Below, one piece after another: positions 47,235 through 59,568 of a stretch of DNA of 64,000 bases. The notes beneath the pieces were generated by a model that saw only the letters and a program-made list of their open reading frames with translations, ran no database searches and was not told the DNA's origin. Positions within the stretch are counted from its first letter, which is position 1; each line of letters begins with the position of its first letter. The position numbers and the translations under genes are program-made. This stretch comes from Adiantum capillus-veneris (Eukaryota; Streptophyta; Polypodiopsida; Polypodiales; Pteridaceae). The stretch covers positions 67,321,912-67,385,911 of the forward strand of contig CM043963.1 in NCBI GenBank assembly GCA_014529385.2. Direction: 5' to 3'.

Positions 47235-47770
47235 AGAGGGGGTGGATATCGTGTTGTGGCATGTCATGCAGTGACAGTATGCTCAGTTACTAACTCGTCT
47301 GTTCTCAGATGCATGGACATGCTATAGGTGATGTACATGTTGTACATATGCTTTAAACTATAAACCACTATGAATATTTAATGGTTCCAATCAAGGATAG
47401 CATAAGTGAATTCTTAGCAGTTAGGAATTTGATGGAAGATCAGAGTCAATGATATTAATGTGGGAAGCTTGGATGGTGGGTATCCCTCCAGATGCAATGC
47501 CATGTACTTCTCTACTTAATATGTAGTAGTCATTGAGGTTTATAAGGTGAGGGACAAGCACATTTGTCCGAAATGGTAGATGACAATGTAGGGAGATGGG
47601 CACTTTAATAGGTAGTAGAGTTGGATTAAAGCTCTATGGGCTAGCTTATGTCTCATGGAAAATATTTATGTAGTAGCTGACATGGAAGAGAAGGTAGAAA
47701 AGCATCAAAGCCATGAAAATTAGGAATTGAGCATGAAAAAACCCAGGGTGTAGTGTGTGGACTGACACGA
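47235..47770 (+). mobile_element. polypurine tract and candidate 3' LTR of a gypsy element
   Basis: AGAGGGGGTGGATA at 47235-47248 is a good polypurine tract just after the integrase tail. TGTTGTGGCATGTCATGC from 47252 may start the LTR. The end is not defined; no gene was seen to 47920. Confidence 0.45.
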
Positions 47771-47918
47771 GTAAATTTTATTCATGAGCTTGTGGGTATG
47801 TGGGAACAAGCCTCAATGGACAAAACACTTAATAAGAATTAAAACAAGGCGTCCAGAGGAGGATGAGTGGCACTGCCGGTTGAGAGAAGCATCTCATTCT
47901 CTGCTATCGTGCACACAA

Positions 47919-47921
<3 letters not shown>

Positions 47922-47992
<71 letters not shown>
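47922..47992. repeat. (GT)n-(GA)n compound microsatellite
   Basis: GT dinucleotides to about 47954 then GA dinucleotides to 47992. Confidence 0.97.
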
Positions 47993-47994
<2 letters not shown>

Positions 47995-48233
47995 GCGCAG
48001 CTCACACACAACGAAGAAGGCATGTCATCAACTCTAAAAAGGATATTAATGTTACTGGCCCGTAATACAAGGCTACACTTTTGTACTAAAAATCAAATCG
48101 ATGCAATAGCAATTTCCATTATCAAAGCTGGGCACTTTTGGATTGTTCCAGTACTTTGAGTGTAGATGCTCACACATAACCTTCATTCTAGTATGATGTG
48201 AATATAAATGATCTATCAAAGAGATTGTATCAT

Positions 48234-49153
48234 TGTTAGCAGCAAGCTAACGCGGACACCATTTTTCGGACTTCTCCTCGTAAAACAATTATTATTTTGA
48301 TAAATCGGGAATATTGTAACTCCTATTTTCTTGGTAAATTTTGTAATTAATGAGCCAGGGCTACAAGCTTCGAGATTGTATCAACCAGTTAATTCCGAGC
48401 TTTGGTAGAACTCCAGATTATTACTTTTGACCACTCAAAAAACTTGGCTAAGGTATAAAAGCCAATTTTTGTAAGTGTTTTCCAAGTTTTTGGATAAGAA
48501 ATACACAGAGTGAGCTAACGACGCTCACTTCTCTCCTTCTCGCGCTTCCTACTCCCTCTCCGGTTGTCACATTGCGAATGCGTTTGTTGCATTGCACCTG
48601 CAGGTAAGAGCTCTACACATTGACGTAAGCCATTCACCGTATTTCATAGCTTTTGGCGTTGCCGACCCGCGGTCTAATTTCATCAGAATTAGGAATTTAC
48701 ACTTTTAAATCGAAAACTAAGCATATGCAGGGTATTGGGACATCATTGCTAAGCATTTAGATGCATTCTGGGTCGAAAACGACTAGGTCAAAAATCCACT
48801 GCTATTAATAGTCGCGATTTTGGAACTTGACCTAAAGTGGAGTTTGAGGCCATAGGCATGTGTGCTTAGGTCTTATAAACTTGTTCTAGAAGTTTCATTA
48901 CGTTTGGATGCCATTTGATGATGTAACGGATGTGATTTGCTTGCCGATGAGTGATTGGCTTTTGGTGATTTCAGTCACTTGAGTGTAGCTTGAGTTAGAT
49001 ACGAGTTGTTAGTTGTTTTCCAAGAGATTGACAACCTCTTGTAGCCTCTATGCACTAGTCGATTCAGCTTCGTCCCATGGTTTGACAAATTAATCGTGAT
49101 TCTCGCTAATACTGCAATAAGATAGGAAGGTGAGGTTAGACATGTATCCCACA
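48234..49153 (+). mobile_element. 5' LTR of a second copy of the element A family
   Basis: Starts TGTTAGCAGCAAGC and ends CCCACA two bases before a primer-binding site. It contains TATAAAAG at 48454-48461, a pyrimidine-rich transcribed start and a donor-like CAGGTAAGAG near 48600. The right-hand part is shared with 13859-14450. The LTR start is inferred from the TG...CA rule. Confidence 0.62.
48454..48461 (+). promoter_or_regulatory. TATA box of LTR
   Basis: TATAAAAG, in a block conserved with copy 1 at 13870. Confidence 0.65.
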
Positions 49154-49155
49154 TT

Positions 49156-49178
49156 TGGCGCCATTGTCGGGGATCGAA
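49156..49178 (+). promoter_or_regulatory. primer-binding site, Asp-tRNA type
   Basis: TGGCGCCATTGTCGGGGA followed by TCGAA matches the complement of plant Asp-tRNA 3' ends, used by many Tat/Athila-like gypsy elements, with two changes in the CCGTTGCC part. Confidence 0.8.
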
Positions 49179-49851
49179 GAGACCTAAAGTAGGGAAAAAC
49201 AAGAGCGTCTTGTGTAATTGTCCTTTAACTTTCTCTAGGTTCGCCTAGAGTTCAAAACTTTTTTTTAGAAACTACATAGCTTAAGATTGTTATCTTTTGC
49301 TGTGTAGAGGTAGCTTGGAAGTAATTGCAGTTGCTGAGTACCTTTAGGACTGTAGGACTGTAGATTTAGATTAGGATTTAGAGAATGATTGGTAGACGAG
49401 ACAAGTCTTAAGATCAAGACTCTGAAAAACATTAAAAAACACAAGAAAACGAGTGTTGTGGACACTTTTCACAACCCCATTGCATGAGAAACTAGGAGTA
49501 CGGTAAGTAGGATCCGAGGTGGATTTCAGAACATTGATCTCTCTGAAAGAATCAAGTGTGAGTTGTTATGTAAAGTTACAGAATTTCAGGTCTACAGCTA
49601 GAAACAGCTTGAAAAGACTTGAATTCACTCAATCCGACTGGAAAGTAAGCCTAAGAGTTGTCCGAACCATTGGGGAAGCTCAAAGACACTTCGAGGTAAA
49701 AATTTCAAGAAGTTGACCAAAACTCAGATTATTTACTTTTTTTTGACATTTTAGGCCAAATTAAGTTTTGACTTGATTTATAGGCTTAAAAAACATCATA
49801 AAAAGATTGTCTTTGAGAAAATTGCAAAAAAGTGCTCATTTCAAGCCTCAA

Positions 49852-50733
49852 GTTAATAATCGCGATTATTAACATTTTGCTCTAAATTGGCCAAGATTCA
49901 TACCATTGACTCATTGCATGTGTACAAACAAATTTTGTAAAGGCCCAAAAGATTTGGATCACTAAACTGGCAAGAATCTGAGTAAAAACTAAAGTTTGTA
50001 CTGACTTTTTGAATCTTGAGTGTAAGTTGAAGAAAAAATTATCCAAACTTGATGAAACTTGATTCATAGGCTTATATTGATGTGATAAACATGTGTATAT
50101 GCTCAGTTGACCAAAAACTTGCAAAATTTTGTCAAAGGTGAATAATCGCGATTATTTACATCTGCCTCGTTTTTTAACTTTTTTTACCAAGTTGGCATAC
50201 CACTAGCTTTACCATGTTGTAATAAGCCCACAAACCAAATTTGGTAAGATTTAGATCACTGGATTGAAAATTGTGACAAAAATTACAAAGTTAGGCTGCG
50301 GACTGATAATTGATGGCCATTTGATCAAAAATTGTCCAAACTTGATGAAAATTGGCTAGTGACCTTAACATAAGGTGCTTAACAGATCTGTGTCAAAGTT
50401 GAGACAAAAATTTGCAAAAAATTGTCAAGAGTAAATAATCGCGATTATTTACATCTGCTTCAAAACTTGGTGATTTTGCAAATTTGGGTATACCACAAGG
50501 TCAATCACATCAAGTAGACCCCACAAATCAATTTTGGTGAAATTTGGACCACAAAAGTGAGACTTAAGCCAGATTCTCGACAGAGTCTGCTGACACGGAA
50601 CTGTGGGTAATCTTGTTCAAATTTTGTCTAAATTTGTTGAAACTTGTCCAAGGGCTCTAACAAGTTGTATACTTGCCAAAACAATCCAAAAAGTGCCATA
50701 AATTAGAAAAAGTAAATAATTATGATTATTTAC
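49852..50733. repeat. four spaced 22-bp palindromes (copy 2)
   Basis: Sites at 49852, 50138, 50431 and 50712, spaced 286, 293 and 281. The site at 50431 is a perfect palindrome (GTAAATAATCG / CGATTATTTAC). The one at 49852 is also perfect with compensating changes on both arms (GTTAATAATCG / CGATTATTAAC). Confidence 0.9.
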
Positions 50734-51164
50734 TTCTGCTATCCAGAGACTTCAATTTTAACTTTTGGGCTTATACTGTGTTAGATCAGCATAATATAAG
50801 GCCACGGGACAATTTTGGGTTCAATCGGATCAAAATTGGTACAGATACACTCAGTTTACAGGTTGCAGATTAGACCTTTGATTTTGCTAAAGTTGAAAAG
50901 ACCATATTAGGTAAAGTGGGAAAATCCCAATTCCCAGGTTGGACAACTTTCAATATATCATGTATAAAATATAGAGATTTTGTCAAAAATTTGAGTTTTC
51001 TTAAGGTCTCATTCCACTTTATGCACATACAATACACAATGAAAACAACTAAAATATCATGGTTTCAATCAATTGGATTATTAGGAGAGGAGTATATTGC
51101 ATCCATTATCGTTGTCTATGTTCTAATGTCCTACCTACAACTTATCTCAACATGGAGAGCTTGG

Positions 51165-52830
51165 TTTCTAGGTCCACCACTTGTCCAAGTTAATGTAAAA
51201 GTGACTCAAGGTTCACAACTTGTGAAAGCAAGGATCCATTGAGGAATACAATCCACTTGGCTATTTTTCCTTAATTTATTGCATGTGACATTTAAGCAAG
51301 GTCCACTTCTAATCTATAACTTCTTAATTTGAGGCATGGGGCATACATAAAATATGTAGCATATGCTCTATTGCCTCATAGGAAGGTTGGTTTCAAGGTG
51401 CACTTATCCATGCTAGCCTATCTTGGAGAAATGATGGAGCTTTCTTCTCTCCTTGTTTCAATGGAGACTAGCTTGGACAAGTGGTGGACCTTTGCTTCTC
51501 TCTATGTTTCAATAGAGTTAGCTTGGACAAGTGGTGATCTTGGAACAAAACCCCCATGTAAAACATATCATGGGTATTCCAAGTGATTAGAAAGATTACC
51601 ATTTAAGATATAACCTTATAGGTTGGACAACTAGATCTTGGCTTGGAGAAATGGTGGACCTTTGATTCTCTCCATGTTTCAATGGAGTCTATCTTGGAGA
51701 AATGGTGGAGCTTGCTTCTGTCCATGTTTCAATGGAGCCTAGCTTGAACAGTTGGTGGACCTTTGCTTCTCTCTATGTTTCAATAGAGCTAGCTTAGACA
51801 CGTGGTGGATCTTCAAAATAAACCAACTACTATCAATGTTGCCTAGCTTGGACAAGTGGTGGAGTGTTTCTCTACTCCATGTTTCAATGGATCTTAGCTT
51901 GGACAAGTGTTGGACCTTAAAACAAAAACCCCATGTACAACATAGAATGGATTTTCTAGATTTCAATGGAGTCTAGCTTTAACAAATGGTGGAGCTTGTC
52001 TTCATCCATGTTTCAATGAAACTAGATTGGACAAGTGGTGGACCTTGTAACAAACCCTCCCATGTACAACATATCATTGGTTTTCTAAGTGATGGGAAGG
52101 AATACCATTCAAGATATAAACTTATAGCTTGGATAAGTAGTTGACTTTAAAACCAAATTCATCATAATACAATGAAATACAGGTCAGCCAATTCCTAAAT
52201 CTTGAGACCAAACCTCCCATGCTATTAGAGATAATATATTGGATAAGTGGTGGACCTTCTATTATTTTCCCATGCCTAGTTTAGACAACCGGTACACTTT
52301 GCAGCTATAAAGGTTGGACGAGTTGTGGAGCCTTGTTTCTATCCATGTTTTAATGGATCCTAGCTTGGACAAGTGGTGGACCTTGGAAAAAAGCTTCCAT
52401 GTACAACATATATGAGGTTTTCCATGTTTTAATGGAGCCTATCTTGGACAAATGGTGAAGCTTTCTTCTCTCCATGTTGATTTTGGAACTACCTTAGACA
52501 AGTGGTGGAGCTTTTCTTTTCTACTCTTCATAATACAATGAAGTATATGTTGGTTACATGGTGAATCTTAAGGCCAAACCTCCCATTTTACTAGAGATGA
52601 TAGGTTGGACAAGTGGATCAACCTTCTATCATTTCTCCATGACTATATTGGACAATTAGTAGACATAACATCTCTCTATGTTGTCTAGAGATGAGCTTGG
52701 ACAAGTGATGGACCCTGCTTCTCTCTCCCCTTGGTTTACTAGTTTGAAGACTCAGTATATATACTTTCTTAGATCTAGCTTGAACAAGTGGTGGACCTTG
52801 CATCCACAATCTTAATTCAGTATAAAAAAG
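51165..52830 (+). repeat. GGACAAGTGGTGGACC repeat field, left part
   Basis: Many diverged copies of TTGGACAAGTGGTGGACCTT and of a ~54-bp unit with CTCTCCATGTTTCAATGGAG and CCTAGCTTGGACAAG. Frames here are Trp/Ser-rich artefacts. All are in plus orientation except a few partial copies. Confidence 0.92.
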
Positions 52831-53632
52831 TATATGAAAAAATAACATAGGAATCTTGGTTTGAAGGTCAAGCAATTAGGTTCCAAATGCACATAATAAT
52901 ATATTTTCCACCCATATTAAAAGAAAGTTAAATATGCAAATAATAATATATTTTCCAAATGCACATAATAATATATTTTCCACCCATATTAAAAGAAAGT
53001 TAAATATGTTATTACCAAATTGACAAAGGTAACGTCCAAGAATTATATCTTTCCATCTTGTCAGATCTAAATCTTCATCAAGGCGACATGCATGTATACA
53101 TCAACTTTCAAGCCATTCAAGAATACATGCACTTAGATTCCATAGTTTTGTTTTCAAAGTCTTTTAGATTCTAAAACTCTTTCACATAAAGTATGTAATG
53201 ACAAAATTCTTGAAGCAAACATTTGTGCCCAAGAAAAAGATCCCTCTCACATATTTAAAGTCCATGAATTCTCTGATCCACACTTACAAGTTTTATTTTG
53301 ACATCAAACATCAATTCTTTCATAGTTCCAAATAAATGCAACCTCGATATGAATTGACAAAAAATGAATTTCTTTTACTATATGACCCAACATAGGCCCC
53401 AATCAAATAAAAAATGAGTCCCCAAAAATTTGGGTGCACTCTAGCAATACATCAGAGTCCCCTTACAATAGGATGCACTCCAATAGTACATTGAAGTCCC
53501 CTTAGAGTAGGGTGCACTCCATTCAAGTGTTCATAAAATTGACACACCTTTTATAAAAAAAAAAAGACTATATCAAATTATACAAATGTTGAAAGATACA
53601 CACTAGAATAAAAAAAGCATCTTATAGCCATA
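52831..53632. other. downstream flank of the FCP1-like gene, with short repeats
   Basis: Contains a 72-bp-spaced direct repeat (TTCCAAATGCACATAATAAT at about 52881 and 52953) and three ~40-bp copies of GTGCACTCCA-type sequence at 53433-53530. No gene seen. Confidence 0.6.
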
Positions 53633-53637
53633 TTTAT

Positions 53638-54413
53638 TCAATGCTTTCGTGTTGACAAGTACACACCAAGGACATAATTTGTCTCAGAATCACTATACTG
53701 ATTTACAATTGTGTTATATGTATAGACTCTCTTATCTCTTGCATACAACCATCCTACCAACCATGGAATTATGGTTCTCTGCAAGAAGTTTTGAAGTTGC
53801 TCGGAAGTTTGCCTCCACATCTTTGGAAATATAAGATATGTCCCTGGCATGTTCCACATCACCCTATATGGAGTGTCATCAAAAATTAAGGTATTGTTTG
53901 CATCCAAATCCTCAAATATCTTCCAAATATCACTCAGATTTTTGTGATAAACCCTTGTAAATCCTAACATGATATTTGGATTTTGGCAATTTTTGTTACT
54001 CATAAACACCTTGAACTTGGTATACTGCTCAGGAAAACACTTTTGTGTGATGCGTTGCACCCTTGTTAAGTTATAGCAACTCCATATCCATAGCTCAAAG
54101 TATTCAGCACAAAAATCCAAAAAACTTTGTGCGTCTGGTCGCACCACATGATAAACTTCATCTTTGTCCTCCACAAGTCGCATGTGTTGAGCCCAAGATG
54201 GCATAGAATCTCCATGTTTCATTTCAACTGTCTTGAGAAGTAACCCCTCTAGATCCAAGATAAGTACTCTTTTGATGTCCTTGAAAGCAAGTGGTAGGTG
54301 ATAAGGAGGTGATTCATTCCTTGGACAAGGTCTTGGAGGAGGTTGGATGGGTAATTCAATAGTTTTCTTCAATTTATGCCAGCATATAGCCAATCCATTT
54401 TTCTGTAATGGTT
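53638..54413 (-). CDS. FCP1/NIF-type HAD phosphatase-like protein, terminal exon
   Basis: The minus-strand exon begins at acceptor TTTAATTTCAG/AACC (54413, phase 1) and ends in TGA 53640-53638. AATAAA overlaps the stop (53638-53633) as a possible poly(A) signal. About 257 codons are open. HAD motif I reads LILDLEGLLLKT (about 54270); the second Asp of DxDx(T/V), the general acid/base, is Glu, and Thr/Val is Leu. LWIWSCYNLTRVQRI and IFDDTPYRVMWNMPG (DD pair, motif IV) follow. The family removes phosphate from Ser in RNA polymerase II C-terminal repeats and similar substrates; the altered motif I makes activity doubtful. Upstream exons were not found in the repeat-filled sequence to 59.3 kb. 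Confidence 0.75.
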
Positions 54414-54704
54414 CTGAAATTAAAGAACAAGAACACTTAATGCAAACACAACAATAGACATGATTTTTACATTGTCTACCCTAAGGTTTTATTAGATAAC
54501 AAAATCCATCTATGATCTACTCATTAATAGAAAGAAAGTCAAATTAAAATCCTGACTCTTTTTTATGCTACACTCTCTCTTAGTCTCAATACCATGGAGT
54601 TCAACTAGATTTAAGTCAACTAATAACTACTACTTGTTGTTAAAGGTATGCTTGAAGTGTATAAGGCTTAACCAATGCTCTAGTGTAGAATGGGTATTTA
54701 GGTC
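54414..54704 (-). other. intron sequence upstream of the 53.6-kb exon
   Basis: Intron with a pyrimidine-rich acceptor. No exon is recognised before the repeat field starts at about 54.7 kb. Confidence 0.45.
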
Positions 54705-57700
54705 TCAAGGTCTACCACTTATCCAAGCAAAGATCCATTTAGATATGGAAACCCAATTTTTCTTAATATAATGATATAGAGTGGACAAGTGGTGAATCCT
54801 GAGACCAAGCCACTCATGCTACTAGGGATAATAGGTTGGACAAGTGGTGGACCTTGAATGTAAACCCCCCATGTACAAAGTATCAGGGGTTTTGGGTATT
54901 TCAATGGACTCTAGCATCTTGGAAACATGGTGGAGCTTACTTCTCTCCATGTTTCAATGGAGTCTATCTTGGATAAATGGTGGAGCATCATTCTCTCCAT
55001 GTTTCAATGGAGCCTACCTTGGACAAGTGGTGCATGTTTGTTTCTCTCTATGTTTGAACATATCTAGCTTGGACAAGTGGTGGACCTTGGAACAAAATCC
55101 CCATGTAAAACATATCATGGACATTACAAGTGGTGAGAAAAAATACCATTCAATATATAACCTTATAGGTTGGAAAAGTGGTGGACCTTAACACCCAATT
55201 ATTATTAATATAATGACATAGAGTGGACAAGTGGTGAATCTTGCGACCAAACCTACTAGGAAAAGTACGTTGGACAAGTGGTGGACCTTGAATGCAAACC
55301 CCCCATGTACAAAATATTACTCATGCTACTAGGAATAATTTGGTATTAAGGTCCATGTTTCAATGGAGCCTAGCTTGGAAAAGTGGTGGACCTTTGTTTC
55401 TCTCTATGTTTCAATAGAATTTTCTTGGACAAGTGGTGAACCTTGGAACAAAACCCCCATGTAAAGCATGTCATGGGCATTACAAGTGGTGAGAAAAAAT
55501 ACCTTTCAAGGTATAACCTTATAGGCTGGACAAGTGGTGGACCTTAGCACCCAATTCCTCTTATTATAATGACATATAGTGGAAAAGTGGTGAATTGTGA
55601 GACCAAACCTACTAGGGATAATAGGTTGGAGAAATGGTTGACCTTGAATGTAAATCACCCATGTACAAAATATCATGGGTTTTGCGTATTTCAATGGAGC
55701 CTAGCATCTTGGAGACATGGTGGAACTTACTTCTCTCCATGTTTTAATGGAGCCTATCTAGGAGAAATGGTGGAGGTTCCTTCTCTCCATGTTTCAATGG
55801 AGCCTAGCTTGGACAAGTCGTGGACCTTTGTTTCTCTCTATGTTTGAATATGGTTAGCTTGGACAAGTGGTGGATCTTGGAATGAAACTCCCATGTAAAA
55901 CATATCATGGGCATTTCAAGTGGCGAGAAAGGATACCATTTAAGATATAACCTTATAGGTTGGACAAGTGGTGGACTTTAACACAATATAATGACATAGA
56001 GTGTACAAGTGGTGAATCTTGAAACCAAACCACTCATGCTACTAGGGATAATAGGTTAAACAAGTGGTGGGCCTTGAAATAAAACCCCCTAGAGTGTTTC
56101 AATGGATCCTAGCTTGGAAACATGGTAAAGCTTGCTTCTCTCCATGTTTCAATGCAGCCTATCTTGGATAAATGGTGCAGCATCATTCTCTCCATGTTTC
56201 AATGGAGCCTAGATTGGACAAGTGGTGGACCTTTGTTTCTCTCTATGTTTAAATAGAGTTATCTTGGAAAAGTGGTGGACCTTGGAACAAAAACCCCATG
56301 TAAAACATATCATGGGCATTACAAGTGGTGAGAAAAAATACCATTCAATATATAACCTTATAGGTTGGACAAGTGGTGGACCTTAACACCCAATTATTCT
56401 TAATATAATGACATAGAGTGGATAAGTGGTGAAATTGGGACCAAACCTACTAGGGAAATAGGTTGGACAAGTGGTGGACCTTGAATGTAAACGCCCCATG
56501 TACAAAATATCACTCATGCTACTAGAAATAATTTGGTATTAAGGTCCATGTTTCAATGCAGCCTAGCTTGGAAAAGTGGTGGACCTTTGTTTCTCTCTAT
56601 GTTTCAATAGATTTATCTTGGATAAGTGGTGTACCTTGGAACAAAACCCCCATGTAAATCATGTCATGGGCATTACAAGTGGTGAGAAAAAATACCATTC
56701 AAGCTATAACATTATAGGTTGGACAAGTGGTGGACCTTAACACCTAATTCCTCTTAATATAATGACATAGAGTGGACAAGTGGTGAATCATGAGACCAAA
56801 CCTACTAGGGATAATAGGTTGGACAAGTGGTGAACCTTGAATGTAAACCCCCCATGTACAAAAAATTATGGGTATTGGGTATTTCAATGGAGCCTAGCAA
56901 CTTGGAGACATGGTGGAGCTTATTTCTCTCCATGTTTCAATGGAGCCTATCTAGGAGAAACAGTGGAGGTTCCTTCTCTCTATGTTTCAATGAGCCTAGC
57001 TTGGACAAGTGGTGGACCTTTCTTTCTCTATATGTTTTAATAGAGTTAGCTTGGACAAGTGGTGGACCTTGGAATGAAACCCCCATGTAAAACATATCAT
57101 GGGCATTTCAAGTGGTGAGAAAGGATACTATTTAAAATATAACCTTATAGGCTGGACAAGTGGTGGACTTTAACACATATTTCTTCTTAATATAATGACA
57201 TAGAGTGTACAAGTGGTGAATCTTGAGACCAAACCACTCTTGCTACTAGGGATAATAGGTTGGACAAGTGGTGGACCTTGAATGTAAACCCCTCATGTAC
57301 AAAATTATGGGTTTAGGGTATTTCAATGGAGCCTAGCTTGGAGACATGGTGGAGATTGCTTCTCTCAATGTTTCAATGGAACCTATCTTGGAGAAATGGT
57401 GGATCATCCTTCTCTCCATGTTTCAATGGAGCCTATCTTGGACAAGTGGTGGATGGAGTTAGCTTGGACAAGTGGTGGGTCTTGGAACAAAACCCCTTTG
57501 TAAAACATAGCATGGACATTACAAGTGATGAGGAAAAATATCATTCAAGATATAACCTTATAGGTTGGAAAAGTGGTGATGGACCTTGATAAGTGGTGAA
57601 GGATACCATTTAAGATATACCCTTATAGGTTGGACAAGTGGTGGACCTTAACACCCAGTTATTCTTAATATAATGACATAGAGTGGATAAGTGGTGAATC

Positions 57701-58620
57701 TTAAGACCAAATCACTCATGCTACTAGGTATAATACGTTAGAGAAGTGGTAGACCTTGAATGCAAACACCCCATGTACAAAATATCATGGTTTTAGGGTG
57801 TTTCAATGGAGCCTAGAATCTCGGAGACATGGTAGATCTTGATTCTTTCCATGTTTGAATGGCACCTATCTTGGAAAAATGATGGAGGTTACTTCTCTCC
57901 ATACTTCAACGGAGCCTAGCTTTGACAAGTGGTGAACCTTTGCTTCTCTCTATGTTTGAATAGAGTTAGCTTGGACAAGTGGTGGACCTTTGCTTCTCTC
58001 TATGTTTGAATAGAGTTAGCTTGGACAAGTGGTGGACCTTGGAATGAAACCCCCGTGTAAAACATATCATGGGCATTTCAAGTGGTGAGAAAGGATACCA
58101 TTTAAGATATAACCTTATAGGTTGGACAAGTGGTGGACCTTAATACATAGTTCTTCTTAATATAATGACATAGAGTGTACAAGTGGTGTATCTTGAGACC
58201 AAACCACTCGTGCTACTAGGGATCCTAGCTTGGACAAGTGGTGGACCTTGGAAAAAAGTCCCCCTGTACAACATAGATGAGTTTTTTCATGTTTTAATGG
58301 AAGAGAGATTCGACAAATGGTGGAGCTTGCTTATCTCCATGTGGATTTTAGAACTAGCTTGGACAAGTGGTGGAGCTTTGCTTTTTTACTCTTCATAATA
58401 CAATGATGTATAGGTTGGTTACATGGTGAATCTTAAGGCCAAACCTCCCATCTTACTAGAGATGATAGGTTGGACAAGTGGTCAACCTTCTATCATTTCT
58501 CCATGCCTATAATTAGACAATTAGTAGAACTAGCATCTTTCTATGTTGTCTAGAGCTGAGCTTGGACAAGTAGTGGACCTTGCTACTCTCTTCCCTTGGA
58601 TTATTAGTTTGAAGACTCAT
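54705..58620 (+). repeat. higher-order GGACAAGTGGTGGACC array, main block
   Basis: Two levels. Short units carry CTTGGACAAGTGGTGGACCTT and TCTCTCCATGTTTCAATGGAG. Larger units of about 360-485 bp are marked by AGGTTGGACAAGTGGTGGACC plus TTGAATGTAAACCCCCCATG, with starts near 54835, 55265, 55620, 56050, 56457, 56817, 57255 and 57740. Also recurrent are ATATAACCTTATAGGTTGG and ATAATGACATAGAGTGGACA. All are in plus orientation. No real protein is coded. Confidence 0.93.
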
Positions 58621-59340
58621 TATATATACTTGCTTAGATCTATATAATTACTCATTAGTTAGGTTACAAGTGGGTATGTAATTTGTTAGCCTCAAGGGAC
58701 TTTGAATATTGAATAGTAAGACCAAGTGCTGGTTTGAAGATCTTTTGCTTATCTAAACTAGACTCTAACTCAATAATAAGTTTCATAAGTTCCACGAATT
58801 GTCCTATCTAGGCTCCAAAAGAGTCTTAATTGGTTTGTGCTAGATTATAACTTCCTTGATGGGGTAGAATCCTAGAAAAATGAGGCACTATAAGTTTTAC
58901 CTTAGCTCAAATGGATTTTTCACTTAAACTCGACTGCAATTTGGCTATCTAGTCTTTGTCTCGATGGAGTTTAACACTAGATACATAGTAGTGATATTTA
59001 AGCTTCATGTCTCTTCACTTGATCGAGATATGAGACCATACTTTCAAGGTCACCACTTGTCTTACCTAAAGACCAATGTGAGACATGGGAGCAAGAAAGC
59101 CATCCGATATTGTTTTAAGGACTATTACATAGGCAATCAATAACTTAAGTAAAGAAAAAAAACTTGGATCTTTCACAATTAATAACTTAAGTAAAGCCAA
59201 AAAGACTTGGATCTTTGACAGTTTTTTTCAAACTAAAAAAGCACAATCTCATGCTAACAAAACTATAAATCACAATTGAAAGGTTTGAACAAGAAAAAGA
59301 TCAACAATCTTAATAAGAAGGATACTTTTCATTTCATTTG
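58621..59340. other. no gene recognised
   Basis: Diverged sequence after the array, with a ~50-bp direct repeat (ATAACTTAAGTAAAG and ACTTGGATCTTT at about 59128 and 59182). Possible 3' flank of the FCP1-like gene to its right. Confidence 0.45.
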
Positions 59341-59344
59341 ATGA

Positions 59345-59474
59345 TTACAAACTAAAATAAAGTCTCTCAAGAAATTGATAAACAAAAAATGTAGGTGACT
59401 GCTTCATTATTTTGAGCAAAAATATCAAAATCTCTATTGATTGAGCTCCATCTAGTAGTATCCTTTGTAAGATC
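59345..59474 (-). other. probable 3' UTR exon of the 59.6-kb FCP1-like gene
   Basis: A strong acceptor (TTCTTTTTATTCC TTCTTGCAG/GATC) at 59475 pairs with a donor AAG/GTACTAG at 59567, giving a 93-base intron. It begins one base past the TAA stop, so this would be a 3' UTR exon. The end is not determined. Confidence 0.42.
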
Positions 59475-59568
59475 CTGCAAGAAGGAATAAAAAGAAAGAT
59501 TTGTTAGATACCATGCACATGAGTGTTCAAGCATGTGTATCAAGAATATATGACATGTCACTAGTACC

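Larger units (their letters stand above)
48443..50880 (+). repeat. leader repeat, copy 2
   Basis: Homologue of 13859-15840, about 430 bp longer because it keeps the primer-binding-site region (about 49058-49495). After about 50.88 kb the copies diverge and no gag follows, so this element is cut at its leader. Units of about 285 bp each carry the palindrome. Confidence 0.88.

Noticed and set aside
49156-49178. tRNA-Asp gene fragment
   Set aside because: Position two bases after an LTR end fits a primer-binding site; no cloverleaf follows.
50916-51242. 108-codon open frame after the leader copy 2
   Set aside because: Runs from unassigned sequence into the repeat field; no recognised motif.
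54844-55191. Trp/Ser-rich frames recurring through 51-64 kb
   Set aside because: They follow the repeat unit, appear in several registers and are broken in most copies; no evidence of a protein family.
51165-58620. CRISPR-like array
   Set aside because: Repeat units and spacers are both diverged repeats with no constant spacer length, and the context is a plant nuclear genome.
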